From Anaerococcus hydrogenalis DSM 7454 (GTDB taxonomy: Bacteria > Bacillota > Clostridia > Tissierellales > Peptoniphilaceae): DNA of 38,731 nucleotides. Both the position numbers and the translations under genes were made by a program. Each line of letters starts with the position of its first letter. Position 1 is the stretch's first letter. The notes beneath the pieces are model-generated. The model was not told the origin of the DNA. It saw only the letters and a list, made by a program, of their open reading frames with translations, and did not search any database. Below, piece by piece: positions 31,305-38,731 of this stretch. Where the stretch lies: positions 1 through 38,731 of the forward strand of contig NZ_ABXA01000011.1 of the NCBI RefSeq assembly GCF_000173355.1. The letters run 5' to 3'.

Positions 31305-31586
31305 TTAAGAAAATAATTTATCAAACAAATCATCCTGAAAATCAAGGTGTGTAACAAAACCGATAGGAATCTTGCAATTTGTTGCATCAATAATCTCCCT
31401 TGCCCCACTTTCCTCAAAAGCTCCACAAAGCTCAATCACATCAGCAAGACCAATTAGAGACTTACAAACTTCTTTCGCCTCATCCAAATTTTTAACCCCA
31501 ATAATTTCAGCATTATTATTTTTCCCAATGGCTTTTCTATCAACTTTAGAATCAAAAGGTCCCATAATTATATAAACAAATTTCAT
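31305..31586 (-). CDS. DUF6506-type small protein
   Basis: The 93-residue protein (MKFVYIIMGPFDSKVDRKAI, with IELCGAFEESGAREI and IPIGFVTHLDF) matches my memory of the DUF6506 family, which has no known function. I chose ATG 31584-31586 because AAGGAGAG lies just upstream. The frame is open to a GTG at 31688, which would add 34 residues unlike the family. It is the last gene before the AT-rich accessory region and is a single gene on its transcript. Confidence 0.72.
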   Translation of the reverse strand: MKFVYIIMGPFDSKVDRKAIGKNNNAEIIGVKNLDEAKEVCKSLIGLADVIELCGAFEESGAREIIDATNCKIPIGFVTHLDFQDDLFDKLFS

Positions 31587-31890
31587 TTTTCTCTCCTTAA
31601 AAATTTCAATTATTCTAAAAATTAAAACTAAATTCCAACAAAGATCTGTACCATTTTTCTTAATTCTATCGAGTATATCTTTTTTCACCTTTTCTTTCTG
31701 TTTATTATATTAAAAGAATAATTCTATCTAATCCATATTCAATATACTCTTACTTATAGATTTTATATAAAAAATCTTGAGTTATACTAAATTTTATATA
31801 TTTTGCAAAAATTCTATTTTTCTATCTTTATCTTGAAAATTATTAAAAATTTATTAAATAAAAATATATTTTATTATAATTATATTATTT
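31587..31890. other. AT-rich gap without recognisable features
   Basis: The 304 bases between the DUF6506 gene and the HEPN-like gene are very AT-rich with many homopolymer runs. I see no gene, RNA or strong dyad in it. A 34-codon extension of the DUF6506 frame (to 31688) is open but lacks the family sequence. Confidence 0.5.
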
Positions 31891-33009
31891 TTAGCAATTT
31901 GAACCTATAAATTTTCTTTGTTCTCCAAATAATAACTTATTTGCTTCTAATATAAAAATATCTAATGAACTCGATGTTAATGAATCAAATTCATCTATAC
32001 TTAAATTCAAAAAATATTTAGTTATACTGTTAATAATATTAATTTCAAAACCTGCATCGCTTGGTAAATCGTAATGAAAAATGTTATTTCTAAATTTTCT
32101 TCTATTTTCTTCATTTTTAAATATAGAATCTGAAATTTCGATAATTGATTTCAAATCCTTAGATAGATTTCCAAATTTTTTCTGATAAATCCAAAGACTT
32201 TTGACTACAATTAAATAAGTTATAAATTTCATTCTTAACTGAGGATGTTTACCTAATTTAAAAACTTTAGGGTATAAGAAATTCGCACTGTTTACTAAAC
32301 AAATTAGATTAAAGAAAAATATATTTTGATCAATGTCTAAATGATTTACAAATAAATCCGCTCTATTTGTTTCATAAACATAATAATCATTCATCTCAAA
32401 ATCATTTATTTTATCTTCAATTTTTTCTTCAAATTTATATTTAAATGCTTCTAAATCAATAAGATCTTTAATAATAGATTTTAAAAAATTAGCTATACTA
32501 TAAGAAAAGTGAATTAGATCTCCTTTATTTATATTATTATCTGAATCTAAAAAACATTCTATAAACCTTATGTTTTGAATATTGTTATAAAAAGGAATGC
32601 CTTTATAAGAATATACAGCAAAATCTTTCTGACCTATAATATTAATTATAAATTTTTGAATAATATTATAATCTTTAGTTAATAAATAATAATTATTATT
32701 TAAACTTTTTAATATTTCTTTTTTTATCTTAGAATATTTATTATAAACGGTATCTTGTTTAAGTAAAGCTCTATTATAATTTAATAATTTAGTGAAATTA
32801 TATATATTTTTTTTATAATATATATTTTCATCTATAGATAAACCAAACTTATCTGCTATATCTAATATGTTTAAACTTAGAAATGGAAGATATTGGAAAA
32901 CTATTCTAGAAGAGATTTCTGAATTACTGTTAACTAATCTTAGGCATACAAAATAATTTTCTAAAGCATCCTCAATTAAATTTAATTTAATTTTATCTTC
33001 TAATTCCAA
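31891..33009 (-). CDS. Unknown protein with HEPN-like RNxxxH motif
   Basis: The 372-residue protein is Asn/Ile/Lys-rich and appears mostly helical. No signal peptide or clear membrane helix is visible. Near the end it has FRNNIFHYDLP. R307-N-N-I-F-H312 fits the R-(N/D/H)-x(3-4)-H motif of HEPN ribonucleases, which are common in toxin-antitoxin and abortive infection systems. This is a motif match only; homology is not shown. The start is TTG (33007-33009) behind GGAGGG. It is followed upstream by the gene at 33125 on the same strand. It sits in a region with GmrSD genes and IS200 remains, so a defence role is plausible. Confidence 0.6.
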   Translation of the reverse strand: MELEDKIKLNLIEDALENYFVCLRLVNSNSEISSRIVFQYLPFLSLNILDIADKFGLSIDENIYYKKNIYNFTKLLNYNRALLKQDTVYNKYSKIKKEILKSLNNNYYLLTKDYNIIQKFIINIIGQKDFAVYSYKGIPFYNNIQNIRFIECFLDSDNNINKGDLIHFSYSIANFLKSIIKDLIDLEAFKYKFEEKIEDKINDFEMNDYYVYETNRADLFVNHLDIDQNIFFFNLICLVNSANFLYPKVFKLGKHPQLRMKFITYLIVVKSLWIYQKKFGNLSKDLKSIIEISDSIFKNEENRRKFRNNIFHYDLPSDAGFEINIINSITKYFLNLSIDEFDSLTSSSLDIFILEANKLLFGEQRKFIGSNC

Positions 33010-33124
33010 TTAGGTCCCTCCTTTTTTATATAATATTTAAAGTAATCCAGAAAAATAAGAACTATATATTTAAGTCATATTTAAATATCATTAATCCATT
33101 CATTTGTTTGAAGTGAATAAACCG

Positions 33125-33706
33125 TCAAATCTTATATTTCCATAATTTAACCCATTCATCATCAATATTAAATTGTTTTGGAGTCCATGAAGTTTCAATT
33201 TTTTTCAAACTAATTTCTATACGTTTATCTTCATAATCAAAATACACTATTTTTATTTCATCAAAACCTGCACAACAATCACTTTTTTTCAAAGAGTATA
33301 AAAGATTATATCTACTAATGCTCTCAGGTTTAATAATAAAAGAGTATACTCCATTATCTCCATAAATTTCTAGATTACCACTATTATTTTCTTTTTGATG
33401 ACTTATTTGTTTCATTTTTTTTATTTTCTTACCATTTTTATAAAGAACTAAACTGAAATCTCTTATTATTGCTGACACCTTTTTAGTATTATGAATTTCT
33501 ATCCAAATAGGTACTATTAAAATAACATCATTATTGTAATCATAAATTCCCATTAGTTTATTTATACTATTCTTTTGATAAACAAACTTTCTATAGATAA
33601 TAACGTCTCCTTTTTTATCAAAGTATTCCTTAATAAATCTGTTAATTAATGTTGTTACTATAGAAATAAAAGCTCCTAATAAAATTAGAACAATTTCTTT
33701 ACACAT
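33125..33706 (-). CDS. Membrane-anchored protein of unknown function
   Basis: The product is about 193 residues. One N-terminal membrane helix (ILLGAFISIVTTLINRFI, about 8-25) is followed by a basic stretch. The remaining domain of about 150 residues has alternating hydrophobic and polar residues that suggest a beta-rich fold (VILIVPIWIEIHN, AIIRDFSLVLYK). The first ATG (33718) abuts the AGAAGGAG site, so I prefer the next one at 33706, although its spacing (about 12) is long. It is 115 bases from the HEPN-like gene on the same strand, so they may form a two-gene unit. The family is not recognised. Confidence 0.55.
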   Translation of the reverse strand: MCKEIVLILLGAFISIVTTLINRFIKEYFDKKGDVIIYRKFVYQKNSINKLMGIYDYNNDVILIVPIWIEIHNTKKVSAIIRDFSLVLYKNGKKIKKMKQISHQKENNSGNLEIYGDNGVYSFIIKPESISRYNLLYSLKKSDCCAGFDEIKIVYFDYEDKRIEISLKKIETSWTPKQFNIDDEWVKLWKYKI

Positions 33707-33897
33707 ATTAATAACCATCTCCTTCTAAAATAATATTTAATTACTATTTTAATTTATTAATTTTTGAGTAGTCACAAAAAATTAATAGCTATATTACGAT
33801 TTTCAAATCTATTATATATATTATGACAAGAGAATATTATTTCAAAGCTTAATTCTCTCTATATCTTATAGTTTTTCATCCTCTTTAATTTATATAA

Positions 33898-35271
33898 CTA
33901 TTTTCTTATCGAATTTATAAACATATAAACCTTATTATAATTATTTAAAAATAATATCAGTACTAATTTAAGCTTGTCTTTTACTCCTTTTTCAGTATCA
34001 TTAACAGTCCAAAGTGGGTTATTTTGATTATCAAATTCTGAAAGAATTTGCTTGGTTAATATAAAATCACTATCTTTATAGCCTTTTCTTTCTTTAACCG
34101 AGTTTTGGATTTTACTTCTAAACCAATAATTTCCTATTAAACAAATCATATCTTCCTCGAGTAGAATTTTATTTCCAAGTTTATTTACAATCTCTAAATA
34201 CTCTTCTTTTTCAGATTTCCTGTATCTTCTCGTATTTGATCAATATTTTTTCCACTTCTTGGCATAATATGTTAAATTTCATATTTTATAGGTAGAATAA
34301 ATTTTTTCCTTTTTTACTACAAGCTAAATATTCATTTAACAATAGTAGTAGATTTTTAGTATAATTTCTAACTTCAGTTTCAATCTCTTCTCTATTCCAT
34401 TCTTTATTTATATGGTTATTTATTTCATTTTTTATATCTTCTAAACTTATATTTCTATCCACAAGTTTTATATTTAATCCAAATAAGAAAGTTTTAAACT
34501 TAGAACTAGAATATCCTGTATTAACTAATTCTAAAACAGAAAACAATTTTAATAAATTTTCCACATAATCTGTCACAAGATTTTCTGTGATTTCATCTAA
34601 TTCTGATCTAATTAAATAAGATATCAAGCAAAGATTTACGTTCTCATTAAACTTAGAGCATAATTTAATAATTGAATAATCTTTTATTTCAAACTATATT
34701 TTATAAATTTTTAATAATTGAGCTGTAAGCTTTATTGGATTTTGACGTAGCTGCTTATTAATATCTGTATAATATCTTCTTAAACCAGGTGTTGTCACAT
34801 TAACAGAACCTTTTTCTGATATATATTCTTTATTTTTCGCTCTATTAATATACATGTCCTGCATTAGAATACTATTTATATCTGCTATATTACTTTCCTA
34901 AAGATATTTAACTATTTTTTTAATTCAGACCATTTTTTATTAAATCCTTCTCTACCTTCACCAGAATCGGAATAAAGTTTTGCAGAAATAATATCAGAAT
35001 CTAAAAGAAGAATAAAAGTTGTTGTTCTTTGTTGAATATCAATTAAGCTTAGTTTTGTATCATCTTCTTGGCAATTAATAATAGTTCAAAAAAAGTATGA
35101 GTCACTTCCTCCACTATCAATAAAATTTTCTATGTCTTGCCATAACTTATAACATTGCTTTATATCTCAGGAATAAGCCATTTGAAATTCAGGGATTGAA
35201 AATATAATTATATCTCCTAAATCTAAATAACTTCCTATCTTTTTTTATTCGGGATCAATGTTTTTTGCCAT
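33898..35271 (-). pseudogene. Decayed DUF262/DUF1524 (GmrSD-type) gene
   Basis: Reading from the ATG at 35269-35271 (AAGGAG upstream), pieces of a GmrSD-type protein are found in order but in broken frames. The N-terminus MAKNIDPE is followed by a stop. Then come IPEFQMAYS (normally IPEYQRxYxW) and a second stop, LWQDIENFIDSGGSDSYFF, LSLIDIQQRTTTFILLL (normally DGQQRTTT), a middle fragment (34286-34627) and a C-terminal part (33898-34149, with IGNYWFRSKIQNSVKERKGY). The HNH-like motif reads YEI-stop-HIMP, so its glutamate codon is a stop (34272-34274). At least five lesions make it non-functional. It belongs to a different subfamily from the intact gene at 36128. Confidence 0.8.
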
Positions 35272-35418
35272 ATATTATCTCCTTAATGAATTATATTTTT
35301 TAAAATTAATAAATCTTTACAGATTTTTTATTATAGTATATATAATTTAATTTAACCAAATTATATCATATTAATCTTTTTAATTTTTAAACTTATTAAT
35401 GACCAAAATCTAAATATC

Positions 35419-35539
35419 ACTACCAGCTTAGCTGGTAGTTTGCACAGCGCCTATAAGGCGCGAATACCGGCACGCCCCTATTGGGGCTGTCGAATATTTT
35501 TTTCACACGCACCTCTTTCTCAACTACTGCTTAAGCAGT
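35419..35539. repeat. Hairpin-rich 3' module of IS200 copy 1
   Basis: It holds four dyads in a row: CTACCAGCttaGCTGGTAG (35420-35438), GCGCCTATAAGGCGC (35447-35461), GCCCCTATTGGGGC (35474-35487, extended by CGGCA/TGTCG) and ACTGCTTAAGCAGT (35526-35539). It is much richer in G+C than its surroundings. The terminal hairpin is the likely right-end recognition structure; the others could belong to a structured RNA. Confidence 0.7.
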
Positions 35540-35542
35540 TTT

Positions 35543-35881
35543 TTATTTGTTCTTGTTTACTGACTCTCCCGTAAACGGGTCTGTGTATTCCTTTATACTT
35601 ATTTGGTCTGTGTAGTAGTCTTTTTTTAATTGATTTTGTATATATTCTTTTATTTTCTTTTCATTTCTTCCCACTGTATCTACATAGTATCCTCTACACC
35701 AAAAGTGTCTATTTCCATATTTATATTTTAGGTTGGCGTGTCTATCGAATATTATCAAGGAACTTTTCCCTTTTAAATATCCCATTAATTGTGATATAGA
35801 ATATTTTGGTGGAATTTCTACCAACATGTGTACGTGATCTGGACATAATTCTGCTTCTATTATTTTTATTCCTTTTCTCAT
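35543..35881 (-). CDS. tnpA: IS200-type transposase TnpA, N-terminally truncated
   Basis: The 112-residue protein has the HUH motif in CPDHVHMLVEIPPKY and the catalytic tyrosine in KEYIQNQ, with FDRHANLKYKYGNRHFWCRG between them. IS200 transposases are about 150 residues. Here the N-terminal part continues upstream in the same frame (RRRGIKHALINRKFKKDIG) but runs into a stop just before an A5 run. An extra A would join it to a further upstream segment that has lost the usual KYHIVF sequence. It is probably inactive. An internal ATG at 35881 is used as the formal start. Confidence 0.75.
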   Translation of the reverse strand: MRKGIKIIEAELCPDHVHMLVEIPPKYSISQLMGYLKGKSSLIIFDRHANLKYKYGNRHFWCRGYYVDTVGRNEKKIKEYIQNQLKKDYYTDQISIKEYTDPFTGESVNKNK

Positions 35882-36000
35882 GAATAATTCTCTGAGTATA
35901 GAGCCTATATCTTTTTTAAACTTACGGTTTATTAGTGCGTGTTTTATTCCCCTTCTTCTTTTTCAAACGTCCGATATATTTCATCCATTTCAATATACTA

Positions 36001-36127
36001 CTTTCTAATATCTCAATCTTATTTGATATAAGACAATTTAAAATTTTATTCTCGATAAAATTCCTGTTCCATATAATGTTTTATAAATTTTTTACCTAAG
36101 TTTTATAATCTTAAATCTTTGCACAAA
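36001..36127. other. AT-rich gap between IS200 copy 1 and the GmrSD-type gene
   Basis: About 127 bases with no gene and no clear terminator. It lies directly downstream of the intact DUF262 gene. Confidence 0.4.
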
Positions 36128-37906
36128 TTATTTTAAATAGTCTTCTAAACCTCTGGACTTTATTAATTCTATAGCCATCTTATCTTCTTGTGTTAGTTTT
36201 GATTTATTTGAAGTATTTATATCAGCAGACCACAAATTAAATATTTCTATGATTCTATCAGAAACTCTTACATCCCTTTCCATTATTTGCTCTATCTTCC
36301 AGTCTTTTGAATGAGTTTGTGAAAAATCTTTAACTATGGCTATCTTTGATTTTCTATACAATTCTTTCTTTTTTTCAAAATATCCATTACTTGCAATTAT
36401 ATTTAACCTTTTTTCAAAGGGTATCTTATTTCCCAGATGTTCAATCACATCATTGACCTCTTCTTCTGAAGAATTTAGGAAATAAGAGTTCTGCCATTTA
36501 CTAGGAAGAATATGTTCTATTTCCCATTTTTCTGGCAAAAGTTCATCTTGTAAGTTATTATCATAAGCTAATAGTTTTAATAACATCCTTACCACATTTC
36601 TATGTGGATTTTTTAATTGCTCCCTAATTATATTTTTATCAACCGCTTTAAATTCAACTTTAGGTTCATCGCTATTAATGATCTCTGCATTTAAGTTTAG
36701 AATATTTTGCTTAACTGCGTTAATTGTAGGAGTTACAATATATCTACTACATAAATTAACAAATAGTTTTCTTAAAAATAAAAGAAATTTATCTTCGAAC
36801 TTAACTGAATCTTTGTAGGATAGGTAATAATTTATTACTGGATATTTCCAAAATTCATTAGGATAGGAGGTAAGGATATCTAAAACTTTTAAAATTTCAA
36901 AGTTACTTGACCAATTTTCACCATCTATTACTTCCTTGTTATTAACTACTGACCAAAAGTTTAATATAAATCTCAAATTATCCATTAATTCTAAATCATA
37001 TAACCTAAAAAAATTACTACTTGAATAATATTTTCTTAGACCTGGAGTAGTTGTCTTCTTATCATTCTCTTTTGCTCTAAGATAAAACATATAATAATAA
37101 AATAATTTCTGAATACTTTCACCAGCATATTCTGCACCTGCACTAAGTTCTTGCCATTTTTGAATAAAATCATTTCTAGATTCACTATCTTTAATATTAT
37201 TATAGATTTTTGCTTTAAAAATATCCGCATCTGATAAGGGTAAGCCCCTGTCATTGAGAGTTGAAAATATTGTAAGGGCAGTATCCTGACTATCGGCTTT
37301 GATAGGAAGAACAATTGCTTTATTTAAAATATTGTTTATCAAGTGATAGAAAGTTAGGGGCTCATCTTTGGCATACTGATCTATAAGTTTTTGACATAAC
37401 AAATAATTTTTTGTGTAATTATCTTTAGAATCTTTATCGCAAAGACCAGTACTTAGTATATTATTTAAAATCTCATTATGCTCTGATTCATAAACCCTAG
37501 ATTCTATTAAAGTCTTACTTTTATTTGCTTCACCACTTAGCTCATCAGTTTCCCATAAAGCAGGTTCAATCTGACCAATAAAATTATTTCTCTCCTTAGT
37601 ATAATCCATTTTTTCAATTTTTGTATATAAAGCTCTTAGCAACAAAGATAGGGTTGTAATTCTTTGTTGGCCATCAATTATTTCCTGTTCATTATGATCA
37701 TTCGTATATGAAACAATTGTTCCTAGAAAATATGGAGAATCAATTCTTTCTTGAGTATACTCAACTATATCATCAAATAAAGTTTGAACTTCATCTTCTG
37801 ACCATGCATAAGGTCTTTGATACTCAGGTATTATAAATTTTTGTTTTTTTCCTGCATCTAAAAATTCTTTTACACTTTTCTTATTTATTTCTATTGTTGT
37901 TGACAT
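36128..37906 (-). CDS. GmrSD-type DUF262/DUF1524 protein, putative type IV restriction endonuclease
   Basis: GmrSD enzymes cut phage DNA with modified (for example glucosylated) bases. The 592-residue protein has the DUF262 NTPase-like domain (IIPEYQRPYAW at 25-35, DGQQRITT at 78-85) and, near the end, a DUF1524 HNH-type motif IEHILP (about 463-468, H465) followed by GNKIPFEKRLN. Both key motifs are intact, in contrast to the decayed relative at 33898. The ATG is preceded by AGAGG. The leader is about 100 bases from an extended -10 at 38021. Substrate specificity cannot be read from the sequence. IS200 copies flank it on both sides. Confidence 0.88.
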   Translation of the reverse strand: MSTTIEINKKSVKEFLDAGKKQKFIIPEYQRPYAWSEDEVQTLFDDIVEYTQERIDSPYFLGTIVSYTNDHNEQEIIDGQQRITTLSLLLRALYTKIEKMDYTKERNNFIGQIEPALWETDELSGEANKSKTLIESRVYESEHNEILNNILSTGLCDKDSKDNYTKNYLLCQKLIDQYAKDEPLTFYHLINNILNKAIVLPIKADSQDTALTIFSTLNDRGLPLSDADIFKAKIYNNIKDSESRNDFIQKWQELSAGAEYAGESIQKLFYYYMFYLRAKENDKKTTTPGLRKYYSSSNFFRLYDLELMDNLRFILNFWSVVNNKEVIDGENWSSNFEILKVLDILTSYPNEFWKYPVINYYLSYKDSVKFEDKFLLFLRKLFVNLCSRYIVTPTINAVKQNILNLNAEIINSDEPKVEFKAVDKNIIREQLKNPHRNVVRMLLKLLAYDNNLQDELLPEKWEIEHILPSKWQNSYFLNSSEEEVNDVIEHLGNKIPFEKRLNIIASNGYFEKKKELYRKSKIAIVKDFSQTHSKDWKIEQIMERDVRVSDRIIEIFNLWSADINTSNKSKLTQEDKMAIELIKSRGLEDYLK

Positions 37907-38020
37907 AACCTCTATTAAATTCCTTTAAATTTCTTTCTATAAAACAAAATAAGTTATCTACTTACTAAATTTATATTTTTTAAACTTACTTTATTCTAAA
38001 ATATTTGTATATTTATTTAC

Positions 38021-38029
38021 ATTATATCA
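38021..38029 (-). promoter_or_regulatory. Extended -10 promoter of the GmrSD-type gene
   Basis: On the minus strand TGA-TATAAT lies about 115 bases before the start codon. No good -35 box accompanies it. The remaining 310-base gap (37907-38216) is AT-rich and shows nothing else. Confidence 0.5.
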
Positions 38030-38215
38030 TAGCATAAAATATTCTTATAATTATAAAATTTCAATTTAAATAAATATATATGAATTTGCTATAAAACCTT
38101 TATTTTAAGAATTTAAAGCCAAGATATTTATATTACAAGCTAATGGATTAGTAGAGAAAGGATTTCTGTAAAGAGCATATTTTAATATATAAATAAATGC
38201 CATATAGGATAATCA

Positions 38216-38731
38216 AACTACCAGCTTAGCTGGTAGTTTGCACAGCGCCTATAAGGCGCAAATACCGGCACGCCCCTATTGGGGCTGTCGAGTATTCCAT
38301 CACATGCACCACTTTCCCAACTACTGCTTAAGCAGTTTTTATTGTTTTATTTACTGACTCTCCCGTAAACGGGTCATAGTATTCTTTTATACTTATTTGG
38401 TCAGTGTAATAATCTTCTTTTAATTGATTTTGTATATATTCTTTTATTTCTTTTCATTTCTTCCTACTGTATCTACATAATATCCTCTACACCAAAAGTG
38501 TCTGTTTCCATATTTATATTTTAGGTTTGCGTGTCTATCGAATATTATCAGTGAACTTTTTCCTTTAAATATCCCATTATTTGTGATATTGAGTACTTTG
38601 GTGGTATTTCTACCAGCATATGGATATGATCTGGACATAATTCTGCTTCTATTATGGTTTATCCCTTTTCTTGAGCATAATTCTCGAAGTATGCTGCCTA
38701 TGTCCTTTCTTAATTGTCTATATATTTCTTG
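38216..38731 (-). mobile_element. IS200-type insertion sequence, copy 2 (decayed, cut by window end)
   Basis: It begins with the same hairpin-rich 3' module as copy 1 (CTACCAGCttaGCTGGTAG, GCGCCTATAAGGCGC, GCCCCTATTGGGGC, ACTGCTTAAGCAGT) and has the same orientation. The transposase remains follow and run off the window. Confidence 0.75.
38328..38731 (-). pseudogene. IS200-type transposase TnpA remnant, copy 2
   Basis: The TnpA sequence is present but broken. A one-base loss in an A run turns NEKKIKEY into a stop (about 38450). A second one-base loss lies in MGYLKGKSS (about 38570). Two C replace an A before the HUH motif (about 38660). The HUH region itself (CPDHIHMLVEIPPKYS) is still readable, and the C-terminus ends DPFTGESVNK, then stop at 38328-38330. 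It is not functional. Confidence 0.75.

Larger units (their letters stand above)
35418..36000 (-). mobile_element. IS200-type insertion sequence, copy 1 (decayed)
   Basis: The element carries a TnpA transposase of the Y1 HUH type on the minus strand and a GC-rich 3' module at 35419-35540 that is nearly identical in copy 2 (38217 onward). The right boundary is where the two copies begin to match, ACTACCAGCTTAGC. The left boundary, beyond the N-terminus of TnpA, is approximate. Confidence 0.75.

Noticed and set aside
31587-31688. Extension of the DUF6506 protein to a GTG at 31688.
   Set aside because: The internal ATG has a better ribosome site and gives the family length.
35419-35539. Hairpin series as a CRISPR array.
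   Set aside because: The dyads differ in sequence and have no regular spacers; the segment is part of an IS200 element.
36128-37906. The GmrSD-type gene as part of a larger restriction-modification system.
   Set aside because: No methyltransferase or specificity subunit lies within the window; the gene stands alone.

Overview
The window looks like chromosomal DNA from a low-GC, Gram-positive-type anaerobe of the Firmicutes. It is strongly AT-rich, has strong AGGAGG-type ribosome binding sites, frequent TTG and GTG starts, a class III fructose-1,6-bisphosphatase, an HydE-like radical SAM maturase and surface proteins of Gram-positive type. A member of the Peptoniphilaceae (Anaerococcus-like) is my best guess. 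That guess comes from overall gene content and is not proven.

Positions 1-16,600 hold the transcription/translation core on the minus strand. rpoB and rpoC have their own near-consensus promoter. rpsL-rpsG-fusA-tuf has another, with tuf cut by the window start. In many bacteria these two blocks are contiguous. Here about 5 kb lies between them: an alpha-glucoside (maltose-type) PTS operon (IICB permease, family 4 6-phospho-alpha-glucosidase, two RpiR-type regulators) and a small divergent membrane protein gene. The first RpiR gene is frameshifted in an A8 run.

Positions 16,800-31,600 are a mosaic of housekeeping and surface genes: a nitroreductase, a membrane protein with a very acidic tail, fbp, a coiled-coil surface protein with a degenerate sortase-like C-terminus, a PHP phosphoesterase, hydE, a secreted SH3b/Apf-like protein behind a WalR-like box, an ABC exporter pair, a Na/Pi cotransporter with PhoU-like tail, a TetR regulator with an operator inside its promoter, a radical SAM protein with a C-terminal A8 frameshift, and a DUF6506 protein.

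Positions 31,700-38,731 look like an accessory, defence-type region that appears even more AT-rich. It has an unrecognised protein with a HEPN-like RNxxxH motif, a membrane-anchored unknown protein, a heavily decayed DUF262/DUF1524 (GmrSD-type) gene, an intact GmrSD-type gene, and two same-orientation decayed IS200-type elements that bracket the intact gene. The two elements share a GC-rich, hairpin-rich 3' module.

The most interesting regulatory structure is at rpoB. Its promoter sits inside the loop of a long inverted repeat that reads as a terminator for the upstream gene. Only read-through RNA can form the full stem; RNA started at the rpoB promoter cannot. No tRNA, rRNA or CRISPR array was seen.
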